From Gigaspora margarita (Eukaryota; Glomeromycota; Glomeromycetes; Diversisporales; Gigasporaceae): a stretch of DNA of 64,000 nucleotides. Location: positions 199,489 to 263,488 of the forward strand of contig WTPW01000157.1 of NCBI GenBank assembly GCA_009809945.1, written 5' to 3'. The notes below the pieces were generated by a model that saw only the letters and a program-made list of their open reading frames with translations, ran no database searches and was not told the DNA's origin. Position numbers and translations under genes: made by a program. The first letter of the stretch is position 1; every line of letters begins with the position of its first letter. Below, piece by piece: positions 1 to 10,316 of this stretch.

Positions 1-1302
1 TATTGAGTTTAAGCACATAATTTGTAATGTAAATAATGAATCAGGTAAAAAAAGTAATGCTCAACTAAAAGTTTCAAATAGGTCAACATTAAACTTAATA
101 TCCACCTTTTAAATATTCATAATATCACACAAAATGAATCTGAAAAAATAATCTAGGTGAGTAATTTTTAATTACAATGCTTAGTTGCTTTACAATTTTA
201 TAGTCCTAAAGGATCATATTTTTTATTGTATTATATATGCAATATATATTAGCATATATAATCTGCTTGATTCATTTATTGTATCCTAATTCCTTCCTAA
301 TATTATAAAATGATATCGATGTAATCTTTATGAAGTTTGATTTGTTATATTACATATTACAATTATTAGAAGTTTTGTATGAAAATTTTCTTACATTGAT
401 TTATGAAATAAAATCACAATAATTTCAAAGCAAACTAAACTTTAATATGTACCCTGTAAGAAAATTGTACTGAATAAGCACAGATATCCATGTTAATGCA
501 CATGAGCTTGTAGCACAGATTGAGAACTGGAATATAAGACTGTTTGCTCATGCATTTTAGACCATAATTGGACCAGGTTTTGCAGCACTTTACTAATCTA
601 AAATCCACGGATTTTGGCACAGATTTTAAGAATGTTTTGGGCTATTTGCATATGCATTTTGAACTGTAATTGGACCAGGTTTTGTGCTACTTTACATGCT
701 ATTACAAAATACATACTATTATGTGAAACAGTTCTATTCATGTTATTTTAAATACATGCCAACACTACACATGCTAATACGTGTTATTCCCAGCATAAAA
801 ATGTGCATATGCATATTACTACAAGATGTGCTATTATATAAATTGTACATGAGCATACCACTATGAATGTGCTATTCTAAACATTCCTGACGCCAACACA
901 TGCCACACCCTGACTCACATTTCTTACAGGGGTATTATAAATTTGTAACAATATTTTTTATAGTAATTCGTGAAAGATGTTACAATAATTTTAATACAAA
1001 CTAACTCACCTTTTTATTATTATTGGAATAGCAAGTTCTGTAACAATAAAATGTTTATAGTAAGTCTGATAAAAATTGTGATGATTCTAATGCAAACCAA
1101 CTTAACTACATAGAAAATGCAAGACAATTCCAATACAACCGACCTTAACTTTAACCAATACTATAGTCACCAAAATAGCAAGTTTTTATTTTAAAAAAAA
1201 TTAAATAATAAAGTTGTTATTTTTGATTAATGAACTTATAGTTATAGATTATACAAATGATTATATAGTCCTGTACAAGGTCACATATTGTACAGCTACT
1301 CT
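1..1302. other. AT-rich intergenic stretch with a short direct duplication
   Basis: I see no supportable gene here. The only structure is a direct duplication of about 40 bp: the segment at 553-592 (core ATTGGACCAGGTTTTG) recurs at 653-697 with a few substitutions. The short open frames at 435-620 and 684-866 lie across this duplication, show no recognisable domain and have the Leu/Tyr/Ile/Cys-rich make-up of random AT-rich translation. Confidence 0.6.
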
Positions 1303-1513
1303 AGTTTTTTGTTACCCAAACCCAAACATGTTTAAAACTTTGAACCAAACTCAGACTAAACAAATATTTCAAGTTCGAGTTTAGTTCAGGTTCATAATTC
1401 TGGGTTCAGTTTGGGTTCAAGTTCAAAAATCTGCAAAATTTAAAGTTCGGGTTCAGGTTTGACTAAACCTGAACTAAACCCAAACCAAACTGAACCCAAC
1501 TTCAGAACACTAA
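1303..1513. mobile_element. Relic of a small hAT-like element with inverted subterminal motifs
   Basis: The stretch is packed with variants of GGTTCAGGTTCGGGTT, in one orientation in the left half and as AACCTGAACCAAACC in the right half. This is the subterminal-repeat layout also seen in the elements at 30653-32358, 54496-55028 and 61432-62918. The right edge read inward begins TAGTGTTCTGAAG, close to the TAGTGTTCTGCA end of the 61432 element. The left edge (TAGTTTTTTGTTACCC) is decayed and no clear 8-bp target duplication survives. Assignment to hAT is by resemblance only. Confidence 0.4.
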
Positions 1514-1689
1514 TCAAAGGGTTGAAATAGGCAATTCCTATAGTTGGGTTACAGGTATGACATCTTGTATGGGACCTTTAGGCAAAATATTTAAATTAGA
1601 CCCCAAAAGTATAAGAGTAGCTAGTTTACTCTTGTTTATATGTAATTTTCCAATAAGTAAACTAAATAAACCTATGCTCCAAGTAGGTA

Positions 1690-1890
1690 CTTTGAAAACA
1701 AATATATATATATATATTAGAACTTTTGATTATCTTTTATTAATTTTTATAAATAATTATCTATAAATGTGTTTGATTTTGAACATGTATATCTGATATG
1801 AAGTTTGGACAAATTTATCATATAGATATAATCAATAATATATAAAAATTAAATGTTATAAATAAATTGCTATACAATCTATACAATATA
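1690..1890 (+). repeat. Dispersed repeat A, left part of the copy split by the 1891-7174 element
   Basis: This segment matches, in reverse complement, 17500-17556 and 18120-18240. Its other half resumes at 7175-7540, which matches the reverse complement of 16540-16748 plus 17405-17520. The two copies are inverted relative to each other and each has been interrupted by a different TA-flanked insertion. No coding capacity is visible. The open frame at 1557-1766 runs into this repeat and is not supported as a gene. Confidence 0.65.
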
Positions 1891-2469
1891 TAGTGCGGAC
1901 AGCCTAGTTTCAGCAAATAAAAATTTTTAGTAACCAAATTTAAATTTAATTTTTTATATATATAAAGAGGCCAATTTGAAAATTTAGCTAATATTTATAT
2001 ATAAAGTGGCCAAATTTGAATTTTTAATATATATAAAGTAGTCAAATTTAAATTCTTAAGAAACCAAATTTGGTTTTTATATATATATAAAAGGTAGTAA
2101 ATTTCATATTTAATTATAAAAATGCTATAACTTTAATCTGCTATAACTTTTTTATAAATAGATTTAAAAAAATTTAAGAATGTAAAAGTGTTTAGCTTGT
2201 TTTGATTTAACATTTTAAGATAGTATTTTTTTTATAATTTTTTTGAAAAAGGATTAGCAATTTGAATTTTATTAATTTTATTTGTCAGAAATTTGACAGG
2301 ATGTAGATAAGATTTTTTGGATCATGTAAACTCTGAATTTCTGACCCTACTTCAGATAATTGTCATATTACTGCTATATTAGTAATGATTATATATGTGT
2401 ACCCAGATAATTTTTATTTTATTTTTAGTTTATTTTTTTGTATTTGTTCTAATTTTTTTTTTTAGATTA

Positions 2470-2580
2470 ATAATTTAATTTCACTGTAGTTTGAGTTGTT
2501 ATTAATAGAGTCATTGTTAATAGAGTCATTATTAATAGAGTTGTTGTTAATAGAGTCATCGTTAACAGCGTATAAAATAG
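2470..2580 (+). repeat. GTTGTTAATAGAGTC-type short repeats
   Basis: About five imperfect copies of a 14-15 bp motif (GTTATTAATAGAGTCATT and variants) follow one another. The same motif reappears at 5190-5270, on the other side of the palindrome-array element, so the 2685-4936 element sits between two tracts of it. See also 41860-42290, 57820-58030 and 61670-62290 for related TTG-rich tracts. Confidence 0.55.
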
Positions 2581-2684
2581 TATGATAAAAATCTGGATCT
2601 ACCCTTTTTTATTTTGCATATACCGGTATTTTAAAATTGAGCAGGTGCAACAAACAGTGCATGATCCAGAATTTTTTGAAGTAA

Positions 2685-4936
2685 CTGGTACATATATACA
2701 CATCCTATGTGCCCCAATAATCTGATAATCATTTTCTAATTTAGTATGTAAGAATTTATCTTGTCAGCAAAAATCAAAAATTTTAAAACTTTAAGTAAAG
2801 ATATTTTGACAACTATTTGACTAAATTCAATGAACTTTTTTTTTATTTGCATTATATGAATTTTAGAATTAATATAAAAAAAGTTCACCAAATTTAATTA
2901 GATAGTCAAACAATCTTTACTCAAAATTAGAGAAAAATCAAAACATCTATCAAAATAAAAGCTGTACCAAAGTTTTTTAAAACTTTGAATAAAGATTTCT
3001 TGACAAGCATCTGAACAAATTTAATGAACTTTTTTTATTTGAATTCTATAATTTCATAGAATTCAAATAAAAAATTCATCAAATTTGTTCAGATGGTTGT
3101 CAAGATATCTTTGTTCAAAGTTTTAAAAAACTTTGGCACAGCTGTTATTTTGATAGATGTTTTGATTTTTTCTCTAACTTTGAGCAAAGATATCTTGACA
3201 ACTATCTGACTAAATTTGATGATTTTTTCTTATTTTAATTCTATAAATTCATAGAATTCAAATAAAAAAAGATCATCAATTTTGGTTGAACATTGTCAAG
3301 ATAACTTTGCTCAAAGTTTAAAAAAAACTTTGGCACAGCTTTTCTTTTGATAGATGTTTTGATTTTTCTTTAATTTTGAGCGAAGATATCTTGACAACCA
3401 TTTAACTAAATTTGATAAATTTTTTTATTTGAATACTATAAAAAATATATAGAATTCAAATAAAAAAAATTCATTGAATTTAGTCAGATAGTTGTCAAGA
3501 TATCATCAAAATGTCTATCAAAAAAAAGCTGTATCAAAGTCTTTTTAAAATTTTGAGCAAAGTTATTTTGACAATAGTTTAATCCAATTCAATGATTTTT
3601 TTTTTGAATTCTATAAATTTATAGAATCAAATAAAAAAGTTCATCAAATTTGGTTAAATAGTTGTTAAGATATCTTTGCTTAAAGTTAAAGAAAAATTAA
3701 AACATCTATCAAAACAAAAGCTGTACCAAAGTTTTTTAAAACTTTGAATAAAGATATCTTGACAACCATCTAAACAAATTTGATAAACTTTTTTTTTTTA
3801 ATTCCATGAATTCATAGAATTTAAATAAAAAAATCATTGAATTTGTTCAAATAGTTGTCAGGATATCTTCGTTCAAATTTTAAAAAACGTTGGTACAGCT
3901 TTTATTTTAATAGACATTTTATTTTTTCTAATTTTGAGCAAAGATATATTGACAACTATCTGATCAAATTTGATGAACTTTATTTAAATTCTATAAATTC
4001 ATAGAATTCAAATAAAAAAAGATCATCAAATTTGGTCAGACCGTTATCAAGATAATTTTGTTCAAATTTTAAAAAAACTTTAGGCAGCTTTTTTTTGATA
4101 GACATTTTGATTTTTCTTTAACTTTGAGCAAAGATATCTTGACAACTATCTGACTAAATTTGATAAACTTTTTTTATTTAAATTCTATATATTTATAGAA
4201 TTCAAATAAAAAAATTATTGAATTTAGTTAAATGGTTGTCAAGATATCTTTGCTTAAATTAGAGAAAAATCAAAATGTCTATTAAAAGAAAAGCAGTGCC
4301 AAAGTTTTTTTAAAACTTTGAGCAAAGTTATATTGAAATGGTCTAACCAAATTTGATGAACTTTTTTTTTATTTAAATTATATGAATATAGAACTCAAAT
4401 AAAAAAAAAGTTCATTAAAATTTAATTAGATGGTTGTCAAGATATCTTTGCTCAAAGTTAAAGAAAAATCAAAATGTCTATCAAAATAAAAGCTGTGCCA
4501 AAGTTTTTAAAACTTTGAACAAAGATATTTTGACAACTATCTGACCAAATTCGATGATTTTTTTATTATAATTCTATAAATTCATAGAATTCAAATAAAA
4601 AAAAGTTCATCAAATTTGTTCAGATGGTTGTCAAGATATCTTTATTCAAAATTTTAAAAAACTTTGGTACAGCTTTTATTTTGATAGATATTTTGTTTTT
4701 TTTTAACTTTGAGTGAAGATTTTTTGATAACCATCTAATCAAATTTAATGAACTTTTTTTTATTTGAGTTCTATATATTCATATTATTTAAATAAAAAAA
4801 GTTCATCAAATTTGTTAGACCATTTCAATATAACTTTGCTCAAAGTTTTGAAATATTGATTTTTGACTAACAAGATAGATTCTTACTAAATTAGAAAGAT
4901 CATAAGGGCACATAGATACACATGCATATGTACTAG
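2685..4936. mobile_element. 2.25-kb TIR element filled by tandem palindromes, about 190-bp period
   Basis: The terminal inverted repeats are about 100 bp: the left edge begins CTGGTACATATATACACA and the right edge read inward begins CTAGTACATATGCATGTG. Both continue into TATGTGCCC, a TAGTAAGAATNTATCTTGT stretch and AATTTTAAAACTTT. Inside are about eleven palindromes. Each runs CTTTGAGCAAAGATATCTT, then a GACAACCATCTGACC-like stretch, AAATTTGATGAACTTTT and TATTTGAATTC, then mirrors back. Their centres (a GAATTC-TATAAATTCA-type hinge) lie roughly every 190 bp, from about 2860 to 4770. A linker containing AAAATGTCTATCAAAA and AGCTGTGCCAAAG separates units. No open frame of note. Target duplication not certain. 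Confidence 0.75.
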
Positions 4937-5189
4937 AAACATAGTATAAACAACTGGACTAGCCTAAATTGAATTGGTTACTGTGATTTTTAATATAATC
5001 TAACATAAAAATTAACTAAATCAATTTTTTGAAAATCAGCTAAGTTGGCTAAGCTAATAAAATCAACTAATGCAAATTAACTACAAATACTTACTTATAT
5101 AAAAATTTTTTACAGGTTTTTTTTTTGAACTAGTATTTTTTTATATAATAGGTGCATGTACTGGTAAATTAAAATTTCTATTTTAAACA

Positions 5190-5745
5190 CTGGTTGTTAA
5201 TAGAGTTGTTATTAATGTCATTAATGGAATCGTTGTTAATAGTATTGTTATTAATAGAATCATTGCTTCATAGGTGCCATGTTGCTATTATAGGTGAGTT
5301 GCCTTTGCTGGAGTTTTTTTTTTGTTGCATCTCTACTTTCTACCTTTTTTTCTATAATTATTGGTTTCAGTTTTGTATTATCCGTTTTGGTGCTACAATT
5401 ATAGTAAGCAATATATTATTTGTATTGCTTTTGGGATAGATTTTGTCACTTGATTTGCTTCTGGTATTACTAGTATTTTTTATTTGTTACATTTTTAACT
5501 TTTTTACTTTTTTCTGTAGTTATTATTTTGTGTGTCATTATAAATGGTGTCATTATTCATATTGTGTTTGTAGTGGCCATTTCATTATAATTGAAGGTAA
5601 TATTGTTTATGACATGTCTCTTATAGGAATTGGTTGTTAGAGTTAGAATAAGTTAGTTGGTAAGGTTAGGGTAAGTTGGTTAGCAGATTAAAGTAAGTTA
5701 GTTAGTAGGTTAGAATAAGTTAGTTGATATTAGTTGGTTAGTTGT
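5190..5745 (+). repeat. TTG-rich tract passing into GTTAG-rich tract
   Basis: The first half contains GTTGTTAATAG-type motifs and T-rich pseudo-coding sequence. The open frames at 5194-5439 and 5443-5640 are long runs of Leu, Phe, Ile and Val with no domain and are a product of this composition. The second half is made of AAGTTAGTTGGTAAGGTTAGGGT-like words. The same order, TTG-rich followed by GGTTAG-rich, recurs at 41860-42300, 57820-58030 and 61670-62290. Confidence 0.5.
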
Positions 5746-5859
5746 CCTCTTATATTTGTTTTTTTTAGTCTATAATAAAATGATTCACTAAAATAAGAGC
5801 TTCTAAAGCATTTGTGTTTATCATGCCTTGTTATTGTAATTTATCCAATCTTGTTCTAA

Positions 5860-6790
5860 TAATTATTCTTCTAAAAATAAAAAAATAATTTAAATAAATA
5901 ATTTAGATAAATAAAATAAATTAAATTATAACTAATTAAAAAAATAATTAATTAATTAATTTAAAAAAATTAAAATTAAAATAAATTTTAAAAAACAAGA
6001 TGAATTTAAAATTAAATAAATAAAAAAATTAAATAATTAAAAAAAAAAACAATTATTATTAAACACACTTATAGTATTTTATCACTATAGTAAATTAGAT
6101 TTTTAAATCTATATAACAAAAACAAAAAATAAATTTTTATAAAATTTTAATTACTTTCGGATTAGAGTAAGGCTTGGGATTTTATTGGGGCATTAGTATA
6201 TACAAAATTTAGCAGAGTTTTTTTTATTAGAGCCCCAAAGGTGGTTTCATAAGCAAAATTTTGAAATATAAATGTTTTTTTAAAAAATAAACAAAAAAAA
6301 AACAAAATTTTATGTTATATATAATCTTAAATTTTGATTGGCTATTCTAATAGCTTTGTATAACATGTTGTAAAACACCATAGATGCATTTAGTAAAACT
6401 CAAAAAAAATATAATGAATATAAAACTTAAATAAATAAATAAAAAAATTAAAATTAAAAAAAAAATTAATTGATTAAAAAAAAAAATAAAATATTAAAAA
6501 AAAAACAATTATAAACAAAATAAGTAAAAATAAAAATAAATAATAAATATAATAACTTATGAAATAAAAAAAATTTAAATTAAAAAAAATAAAAAATTTT
6601 AAAAAAAATTAAAATAAAATAATGAAAAATTAAAATAAAAAAAAAAGAAAAAATAATTAAAAAAAAAGAAAAAAATAATTAATACTGTAAAATTAAAAAA
6701 GTAAAAAATTTAATTAAAAAAAAATAAAAAATTTAAATAAAAAAAAACTAAAAAAATTAAAAAATAAAAAAAAAAAAATAAAAAAATACT
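5860..6790. repeat. Low-complexity A/T tract (AAATAAAAATTAAA type)
   Basis: Almost pure A-rich sequence with short T interruptions, broken at 6050-6410 by slightly more complex sequence that carries a copy of the 'GAGCCCCAAAGGTGGTTTCATAA' dispersed unit (about 6200-6260). I see no gene. Confidence 0.8.
6155..6270 (+). repeat. Dispersed unit R2 (TTTTTGTTAGAGCCCCAAAG... ) copy 1
   Basis: Characteristic words are CAAAATTTAGCAGAGTTTTTTTTATTAGA and then GGTGGTTTCATAAGCAAAATTTTGAA, with a GTTAG/CTAACCC-rich flank. Related copies are at 17895-18030, 24355-24650 (two halves in inverted order), 41190-41310, 51090-51170 and 63895-64000. It has no coding content. Confidence 0.55.
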
Positions 6791-6811
6791 CGATTTTATA
6801 ATAAATTAAGG

Positions 6812-7075
6812 CTGTTTATAAAAATTTAGGGTTAGGGCCTTAATATTAGAGGCTACCAGATTATACAATAAGTAAAATTCATATTATATCATTTTTAATT
6901 AGTGCATCAAGATTGATTTAAGCATTAGTTTTTGTATATTTTCACTTTTTTCTTGTGCACATATTGGGATTCTTTGTTGGGTGGATCTAGAATAGTTAAA
7001 ATTTGTACTCTTTGATTGGTTATTTTCTCTTTAGGAGTTTGTATTACTGTGCAAATAAGCGATTATATGATTGTA
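6812..7075 (+). repeat. Dispersed repeat B, copy 1
   Basis: From TTTAGGGTTAGGGCCTTAAT to TTTAGGAGTTTGTATTAC this segment aligns in the same orientation with 19735-19950 over about 230 bp. A shorter reverse-complement piece occurs around 31000-31160, inside the 30967-31206 element (shared words: CGGGCTGATCCGG and ATTGGC). No open frame. Confidence 0.6.
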
Positions 7076-7174
7076 TAATCCTGACCTGGATCAGAGATCA
7101 GATTGTCACATGATCTAAAAAACCTCATTTACACCCTGGTGCTGTCATTTGCCAGGACTAGGCTGTCTGCACTG

Positions 7175-7540
7175 TAGTATATTAAATATAAATAAAATAT
7201 ATAATTAATAAATATAGCTAATCTTCTATACAATCACCTCTTCTAAAATTACATTATAATAAAACCTCTATTACATTTTTATCAAAAATAATTTACTATT
7301 AAATATATAAAAAATATTTCTATAAAAGTACAACCTCTTTATAAGCACTTTTTTAAAAAATTTTATATAAGCTCAAATTCATATTGTAGAAGAGGTTTAC
7401 TATATATATAATATTAATAAAATATTTGCAATTTCAAGAGTTTTAATTTTTATATATTATTTATTATAAATTTTATTCATTAATATATATATTTTTAATG
7501 TAAACATTATAAAAAAATTCTGTTCACAAAAATCATAAAT
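7175..7540 (+). repeat. Dispersed repeat A, right part of the interrupted copy
   Basis: This continues repeat A from 1690-1890 after the 1891-7174 insertion. It matches the reverse complement of 16540-16748 and 17405-17520, including ACAATCACC, ATAATTTACTATTAAATAT and TTTGCAATTTCAAGAGTTTTAA. At the point corresponding to the 16749 insertion this copy reads straight through TTTTTGATAAAAATG (reverse-complement sense), so it is the empty site for that element. Confidence 0.7.
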
Positions 7541-7950
7541 TTTTGTTTTGAATTTTTAATACTGGTACAAATCTTTTGATTGATTTTTTTTTGAGAAGCT
7601 AGTCAACTAAACAACAAAGCAATTATTATTGTAAGATCAAATGACAATATTGAACCAAATGTTCAATCTGTTATTTTAGTTTTTATAAGATTTTTATTTA
7701 TTGTTACACTAATAATTTGATAATATTATATTGATTGCAGATACTTTTTATTTTATACTATTGAAATTGAGTACTATAGTGATTTCTGAAATCAAGTTAC
7801 TATAGTTATTAAGTAGTATAAGAATGCAAGAATATTTAAGAACATTTGTTTAGTATATAGAAGAGATTGTTTTCTTCTCACTATTGACTATTTTGTAGTA
7901 ACAACTAGTTTTAATATTCAGCCCTTCTTTCTGTGACTTATAAACTAAAG
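7541..7950. other. Unassigned AT-rich spacer
   Basis: I found no gene, inverted repeat or recognisable repeat family in this spacer. Confidence 0.5.
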
Positions 7951-8283
7951 ACAATACAAGGGCCTTGTGTTTACTGCAATTATTATAGCAGTACAAAAAT
8001 ATTATAATAAACAATAGTCTCATATTGTTATTAAATTTTGTTGCTATAATAGCAGTGCAAGAAATTTATATTTGGTTATATTAGTAGTTTAAGGATATTA
8101 TATTATTAGGTTCTGTAATTGCAATAGCATGGATTTTATGCTTGGTAAAAAGCTCAATAGCAGTACAATGGACTTTTATTTGGTGAAAAGCTACAAAAAC
8201 ATATGTTTCATATTAGGTTCCATAGATAGTAGTAGTGCAAATGCCTTATGCTTAATTAGACTTCATAACTACAATAGAAGTAA
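7951..8283 (+). repeat. Degenerate minisatellite, about 55-60 bp unit, part 1
   Basis: The unit resembles TTAGGTTCTGTAACT followed by ATAATAGCAGTGCAAGGAC and CTCATGTTG, repeated about five times with decay. Continuations are at 8926-9039 and 12918-13070, and a related tract lies at 15945-16070. The array has been broken by three separate TIR elements. The 80-codon open frame at 8129-8371 lies on this array and crosses into the next element, so it is not a gene. Confidence 0.65.
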
Positions 8284-8402
8284 GGAGGCATTCATAAATA
8301 ACGTTATATTTGAGGGGGGTCCCCCAAAATATAATGATTTTTCAATTAGTAGGGGGGTCAAAAAAATATAACATAATTTTTTTATAAAAATTTATCTAAA
8401 AC

Positions 8403-8506
8403 TTGATCCAGTGGTCCAAATTGGATGCTTTTGGTACTATTCGAATCGTCTCGAGGAGAGGATTCGAATAGTACCAAAATCATTTGATTTGGATTACGAG
8501 ATCACG
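8403..8506. repeat. Paired palindrome family P, copy 1a
   Basis: Arms GATCCAGTGGTCCAAATTGG and TTTTGGTACTATTCGAATCG meet their complements around a TCTCGAGGAGA centre. A partner palindrome lies at 8579-8678 with a CGTCTCTATGAGATG centre. Confidence 0.7.
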
Positions 8507-8578
8507 TTTTATTAACGAAATACTATTTGTTGATTATGTTTTCTTATAAAATTACTATAATTATTTCATTAATAAAAC

Positions 8579-8678
8579 GTGATCCAGTGATCCAAATGAA
8601 ATAATTTTGGTACTATTGGATTCGTCTCTATGAGATGAATTGAATAGTCCAAAATCATCCAGATTGGATCACTGGGTC
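8579..8678. repeat. Paired palindrome family P, copy 1b
   Basis: It begins GTGATCCAGTGATCCAAATG, has TTTTGGTACTATTGGATTCG, turns at TCTCTATGAGA and mirrors to GATTGGATCACTGGGTCA. The spacing to copy 1a is about 70 bp, the pair spacing seen in most other copies. Confidence 0.7.
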
Positions 8679-8810
8679 ATAATATATTCAAGTTTTTGTG
8701 ATTTTTTTTATATAAACATACAGATTTTTAAATTTTTTTTTTATATAGTCTAGGGGGTAAAAGCTACTATGTGGGGTACATAACGTTATTTATGGATGTC
8801 CCCTAATAGG

Positions 8811-8925
8811 TAGAGTTGTTAATAGAGTACTCTAGGCATTAATAAAATATATAACCCACTCCTGGAGTTCTCTGAAGTAAGTTATATATTTTATTTTTAA
8901 CTAGAGTGCTCTATCAACAACTCTA
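8811..8925. mobile_element. 115-bp hAT-like MITE with 8-bp target duplication
   Basis: Terminal repeats TAGAGTTGTTAATAGAG and (inward from the right) TAGAGTTGTTGATAGAG. Flanks are CTAATAGG (8803-8810) and GTAATAGG (8926-8933), matching at 7 of 8 bases. Removing this element and the 8284-8803 element restores a continuous minisatellite unit (ATAGAAGTAATAGGACC). It is essentially all TIR and has no coding sequence. Confidence 0.75.
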
Positions 8926-9039
8926 GTAATAGGACCTCATGCTTGTGTTTAGGTTCTGCAGATCTTGTATTTGATTATACTTTTTTTATGTCAATAGTAG
9001 TGAAAGGATTTCATATTGTAATTAGTTCTATAGTTATAG
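8926..9039 (+). repeat. Degenerate minisatellite, part 2
   Basis: Same unit as 7951-8283 (AGGACCTCATGCTTG, TTAGGTTCTGCAG, AATAGTAGTGAAAGG). It is truncated by the 9040-12917 element and resumes at 12918. Confidence 0.65.
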
Positions 9040-9091
9040 CTAGGGTTAGTAAAACTACGGGAGGACAACTCAATGGTTACACAAGTTAATT

Positions 9092-10316
9092 TTTTTTTTT
9101 TTTTAATATTTAGGGGAACCCCAGGTGTAGCACCTGCCCCAAACTTTTATTATTAATACTTAAGCGAATTGACATATGGTAGTGCCGTAAACACATACAT
9201 ATTATATAACAAGTATTGAGACTAGGACTTTAGGTCAAACAACCATTTATCCACAGCTAAAACCCACCAGAGCCTTCCGTATTCCTACTATACAGCTGAC
9301 CTGGTTTTTGTACATCCATCACCATCTGCCAATTAGTATCACATGTTCCCCACTTTACCCACATTGCCTAATATAAACTTCCAATTTGGTATATGTTCCA
9401 GATGAGCGCTTGATGCTTCCAATTTGGTGTACCTGAAGAGAATTCTCTCAAGTTCCTATTGGCGTACTTCCAGGAGTTCGTATCTCAAGCCATACAGCTG
9501 CCTCTACCACATTGGGTAAGTATCTCAAGCCTGCATGCTGCTGCAACTAACTGGTTTCCTGTGACTTCAGAACCCAGGACTTAACGTCTCAATTTGGTAA
9601 TGTGCTAACCACTGTACTTCCCTATATGGTGATGAGGTATCTGGGCATGTTTCGCAAATGCTTCCAGTGCCAAATATAGTTGGATGGCATCTTGAGGCTC
9701 AGGGGTAACAGGTGCGTCAACGTTTCATATGATTCTCAGCAGTTGTAGCCCCCGGTTACCGCTGCATGCACTTATACTAGCTATACCTGTATTGGTGGTC
9801 CCAGGTCATCGTAATGTCCAAAGACTCCCATATGGGTACACCCAGAGCTCCATTGGGTTTTGATACGTACACGCCTCCATGCTTCAACTTCTTATTGGTT
9901 AGTGACTTCTGCACAGTGCCAGAGGTGTTCCAAATCTGGTAAGGCCAATTCTTTACCACAGGTCCCTTTGTGTTCACTACTTTTCTCACCACTCCAATTC
10001 AAATTACCACCCAGTCATCCTCCCAATCAAGATCCCCAATACCGCATTAGGGTTGTTGGTGCTACCTGTGCCTTCGAGGAATTACACGCACAACCTTTGT
10101 GTAATTAGAACCTTCTGTAACTGTGTTACACATAGTGCTGACTGCTCCACAATGGACCTCCTTCCGAAAATTCCTAATCCAAACTTGTACTCACTTGGAC
10201 TTCCCACGGTGAGTATATTCAAGTATTCATAGAAACCGCATCTACTAGGACTTGAACCCAAAACCCGCTCATGGAGGGTTGGGTGTCTAACCACTAGGCT
10301 GCAGGATCCCAACCCT
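9092..10316 (-). mobile_element. 1.2-kb tRNA-headed SINE-like retroposon with poly(A) tail and 18-bp TSD
   Basis: An 18-bp direct repeat TGGTTACACAAGTTAATT flanks the unit (9074-9091 and 10317-10334). The left junction carries a run of T, that is, a poly(A) tail on the minus strand, so the element reads right to left. Its 5' head contains a pol III box B, GGTTCAAGTCC (complement of 10249-10259), and upstream a box-A-like TAGTGGTTAGA (complement of 10286-10296), as in a tRNA-derived SINE. A second, weaker tRNA-like block (AGTGGTTAGCAC then GGGTTCTGAAG on the minus strand) lies near 9555-9625, and CTCAAGCC/AGCTGC motifs repeat near 9480-9545, suggesting a composite or dimeric body. The sister element at 56859 has the uninterrupted target. 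It is GC-richer than its surroundings. Open frames at 9777-9992, 9860-10108 and 10082-10354 are chance frames within it. Confidence 0.85.
10249..10296 (-). promoter_or_regulatory. RNA polymerase III internal promoter (boxes A and B) of the SINE head
   Basis: Box B matches the consensus GGTTCRANNCC exactly (GGTTCAAGTCC). Box A reads TAGTGGTTAGA, about 27 bp upstream on the minus strand, closer than in a normal tRNA gene. The surrounding sequence does not fold as a full cloverleaf that I can recognise, so this is a SINE promoter, not a tRNA gene. Confidence 0.65.

Larger units (their letters stand above)
1891..7174. mobile_element. 5.3-kb Tc1/mariner-type element (TA target) with nested repeats
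   Basis: The left end reads TAGTGCGGACAGCCTAG and the right end read inward is CAGTGCAGACAGCCTAG. The match continues loosely through GCAAAT. The element is flanked by TA (1889-1890 and 7175-7176). The inverted copy of repeat A near 17.5 kb supplies an empty site: its sequence runs ctatacaata|TA|gtatatta with nothing between, which matches the joined flanks here. TA duplication and a CAGT-type terminus fit the Tc1/mariner superfamily. No transposase is recognisable inside. The interior holds the palindrome array at 2685-4936, TTG/GTTAG-rich tracts, an A-rich tract and a dispersed repeat, so it is non-autonomous or heavily rebuilt by later insertions. Confidence 0.75.
8284..8803. mobile_element. 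520-bp PIF/Harbinger-like MITE carrying two palindromes
   Basis: The left end is GGAGGCATTCATAAATAACG and the right end read inward is GGGGACATCCATAAATAACG. Flanking TAA (8281-8283 and 8804-8806) fits the 3-bp TWA duplication of PIF/Harbinger. Inside, two palindromes of about 100 bp lie at 8403-8506 and 8579-8678. Each folds on a TCGTCTC-GAGA hinge and carries GATCCAGTGATCCAAAT and TTTTGGTACTAT arms. No coding capacity. Confidence 0.7.

Noticed and set aside
5194..5640. Two Leu/Phe/Val-rich open frames in tandem
   Set aside because: They arise from GTTGTTATT-type repeats and T-rich sequence; frames are not linked by plausible splice sites.
10249..10316. Possible tRNA gene
   Set aside because: Box A and B are present but too close, and I could not form a cloverleaf with acceptor and anticodon stems; the poly(A) end and 18-bp duplication show a SINE.
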